6,969 nt of DNA from Coleofasciculus sp. S288 (GTDB lineage Bacteria; Cyanobacteriota; Cyanobacteriia; Cyanobacteriales; Coleofasciculaceae), in assembly GCA_020216575.1 (NCBI GenBank), contig JAIUYC010000195.1, positions 1 through 6,969 on the forward strand, in the 5' to 3' direction. A program made the translations under genes and the position numbers. The notes below the pieces were generated by a model, which had not been told where the DNA came from, did not search any database, and saw nothing but the letters and a program-made list of their open reading frames with translations. This document shows, one piece after another, positions 5,819-6,969 of this stretch. How positions within the stretch are numbered: position 1 is the first letter of the stretch; every line of letters starts with the position of its first letter.

Positions 5819-5955
5819 TAAGTAGGTAGGCACAAATAAACGATGATATGTCAACAAATGTTAAGAGACTAAAATCCTCTTCCCTTCTGCCCGATTGGTG
5901 AGCCTGTCGAACCACTGCCTTGTCTCAACGACAAATATTAATGCCGACCTACTTA
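5819..5955. repeat. Possible second MITE-like segment
   Basis: taagtaggtaggc at 5819-5831 and gccgacctactta at 5943-5955 form a 13-base terminal inverted repeat with 12 matches. They bound 137 bases with no credible gene. Inside are a dispersed-repeat-like ggtgagcctgtcgaaccac (about 5897-5915) and a small ttgtc-tcaac-gacaa hairpin (5920-5934). It directly adjoins the 88-bp repeat. No autonomous element or target duplication is visible, so this rests on the inverted ends alone. Confidence 0.35.
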
Positions 5956-5960
5956 TAGAC

Positions 5961-5989
5961 AAAAAAACGCCCCTAAAGTTAGGTGGGCG
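5961..5989 (-). terminator. Intrinsic terminator of the flavodiiron gene
   Basis: On the minus strand cgccc (5989-5985), a two-base bulge, cta, a four-base loop, then tagggg-cg (to 5968) fold into a GC-rich hairpin followed at once by seven T residues (5967-5961). This is a classical Rho-independent layout. It lies about 100 bases after the flavodiiron stop codon at 6092 and faces the right way to end that transcript. Confidence 0.6.
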
Positions 5990-6091
5990 CGAATACTCGA
6001 ACATCTTTAGTGCCAGGAGGTGTTCACCTGGCGACCCATTACCAATTACCCATTCCCCAAGAATCTGTTGTAGCCATAAAGTGAAATGGGA
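5990..6091. other. 3' untranslated stretch of the flavodiiron gene with short repeats
   Basis: No gene is seen. A hairpin gccagg (6012-6017) with cctggc (6027-6032) is present. It is followed by three heptamer-like units, ccattac, caattac and ccattcc (6036-6056), which look like the short tandem repeats of cyanobacterial spacers. Confidence 0.35.
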
Positions 6092-6969
6092 TTAGTAATG
6101 AGTACCGGATTTGCGATGATGGACAGCCGTCACCCCATCGGACTGTAACAGCTTGCCATTGCTAACAACCCCATAGACGAGCCAGTGATCGCCGCATTCC
6201 ATCCGATTTTCCACGGTGCATTCCAGATAAGCGAGGGCATCCGTGAGAATCGGGCAACCATTTTCTGCGTCTTGAGCCGCCACTCCGGCAAATCGGTCTT
6301 CACCAGGAGCAAAGGGTTTGAGGAAATGCTTCATCAAACCGAGATGCTTGCCTTCTGCGAGAACGTTGATTACAAATTTGTCGCCTGCATGCATGAGCGA
6401 TTCAATTGCTCGGTCTTTGGCGACAGCAATCGTGAGTCCCGGAGGACTAAACGTGGCTTGAGAAACCCAGTCCGCAAGCATTGCCCCCGTGAGTTCTCCC
6501 TGTTTGGCAGTGACAATACATAGAGAGCCCACAATACGTCCTACGGCTTGCTCGGTACGGGCTGCTTGAGAATCCGTTGCGGGTTGCCTTGCTGTTCGGA
6601 CTTTTTTGGCTTTCTTCAGGGCTTGAGCAAAGTCAGTCCCCGATTCTTCGCAGTATTTGAGGGTAACATCTGTCGGTTTGAACTTGACTCGAATGGTTTC
6701 AAAGCCAAATTGATATCCCGCATCCCGGAATTTACTTTCAATTAAGTCAATGGCTTCACCACTCCAGCCAAAGGAACCGAAGACTCCTGCGAGTTTGGTT
6801 TTCGTGGCGGTAGAGAGGACAATGCCGAGGGCGGTTTGGATAGGGGTTGGAGCATGACCACCGAGGGTTGGGGAACCCATGATAAAGCCGTCTGCTTTCT
6901 CGACAGCCGCTCGAACCTCAGCCGAGTCGGCGACTTCGCAGTTAATCGATTCAACACCAACACCAGCTT
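6092..6969 (-). CDS. Flavodiiron (diflavin) protein, C-terminal part; N-terminus outside window
   Basis: The frame is open through the right edge and gives 291 residues; an internal ATG at 6880 is not the start. Residues 1 to about 110 are the end of a flavodoxin-like FMN domain, with GSPTLGGHAPTPIQTALG (31-48) and GSFGWSGEA (64-72) as FMN-binding loops. Residues about 140-291 are the flavin-reductase-like domain (AVGRIVGSLCIVTAKQGE, WVSQATFSPPG, AVHHRKSGTHY at the end) that is fused to flavodiiron proteins of oxygenic phototrophs. These proteins reduce O2 to water with NAD(P)H or photosystem I electrons and protect photosynthesis. The diiron beta-lactamase-like domain lies outside the window. 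The paralogue (Flv1-, Flv2-, Flv3- or Flv4-type) cannot be set safely from this end, so no symbol is given. The stop is TAA at 6092-6094, with an intrinsic terminator downstream. No defect is seen. Confidence 0.92.
   Translation of the reverse strand, partial: AGVGVESINCEVADSAEVRAAVEKADGFIMGSPTLGGHAPTPIQTALGIVLSTATKTKLAGVFGSFGWSGEAIDLIESKFRDAGYQFGFETIRVKFKPTDVTLKYCEESGTDFAQALKKAKKVRTARQPATDSQAARTEQAVGRIVGSLCIVTAKQGELTGAMLADWVSQATFSPPGLTIAVAKDRAIESLMHAGDKFVINVLAEGKHLGLMKHFLKPFAPGEDRFAGVAAQDAENGCPILTDALAYLECTVENRMECGDHWLVYGVVSNGKLLQSDGVTAVHHRKSGTHY

Noticed and set aside
5990..6032. tRNA-like look of cgaatactcgaac with a following hairpin
   Set aside because: No acceptor stem, anticodon arm or proper T-arm (GTTCGAATC) can be assembled on either strand.
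5895..6095. Plus-strand ORF of 66 residues beginning MVSLSNH
   Set aside because: It reads through a dispersed repeat, the minus-strand terminator and the heptamer repeats. 'MVSLSNH' is the usual false translation of the ggtgagcctgtcgaac-type repeat, and the composition is not protein-like.
6185..6745. Plus-strand ORFs of 112 and 65 residues opposite the flavodiiron gene
   Set aside because: They are antisense shadows of a strongly conserved coding sequence.
1..6969. A defence, toxin-antitoxin, biosynthetic or other novel multi-gene system
   Set aside because: The genes point in different directions, have long repeat-filled gaps and belong to unrelated families; only the PAP2-GH57 pair looks co-transcribed. 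No nuclease, toxin, reverse transcriptase or modification enzyme set is visible.

Overview
The window looks cyanobacterial. Eight perfect copies of the HIP1 octamer GCGATCGC are present (721, 1155, 1566, 2254, 2997, 3876, 4122, 5286). The right edge carries a flavodiiron protein with a C-terminal flavin-reductase domain, an architecture typical of oxygenic phototrophs. The spacers are long and full of the palindromic interspersed repeats usual in filamentous, repeat-rich cyanobacteria; that lineage guess is inference. I see no tRNA, rRNA, CRISPR array, transposase gene or defence module.

Layout, left to right. 2-333: C-terminal end of an alpha/beta-hydrolase on the plus strand, apparently broken by a one-base frameshift near its end. 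342-539: a non-coding, MITE-like nested palindrome. 573-1364 (+): a radical SAM protein of the COG0731 type. 1365-1656: spacer with copy A of an 88-bp dispersed repeat and a possible promoter. 1657-1848 (+): a 63-residue protein with an SH3/KOW-like look. 1899-1927: a perfect 13-bp stem palindrome between convergent genes.

1950-4203 (-): a two-gene unit in which a PAP2-type membrane phosphatase lies 19 bases upstream of a cytosolic GH57 glycoside hydrolase. 4204-4419: spacer. 4420-4683 (-): a short cyanobacterial protein of unknown function. 4684-4958: spacer with several hairpins and a possible promoter. 4959-5537 (-): a 192-residue unrecognised protein with a divergent XRE-type helix-turn-helix. 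5538-6091: gene-free stretch with copy B of the 88-bp repeat in inverted orientation, a second inverted-repeat-bounded segment, and a terminator for the gene on the right. 6092-6969 (-): C-terminal 291 residues of a flavodiiron (diflavin) protein, cut by the window edge.

Only the PAP2-GH57 pair is convincingly co-transcribed. The rest reads as ordinary chromosome made of unlinked housekeeping or lineage-specific genes. I do not find a clear new multi-gene system. The most interesting material is the repeats (an inverted pair of 88-bp copies bracketing four genes, and a nested palindromic element beside a frameshifted gene), the unrecognised XRE-like protein, and the structured spacer below it.
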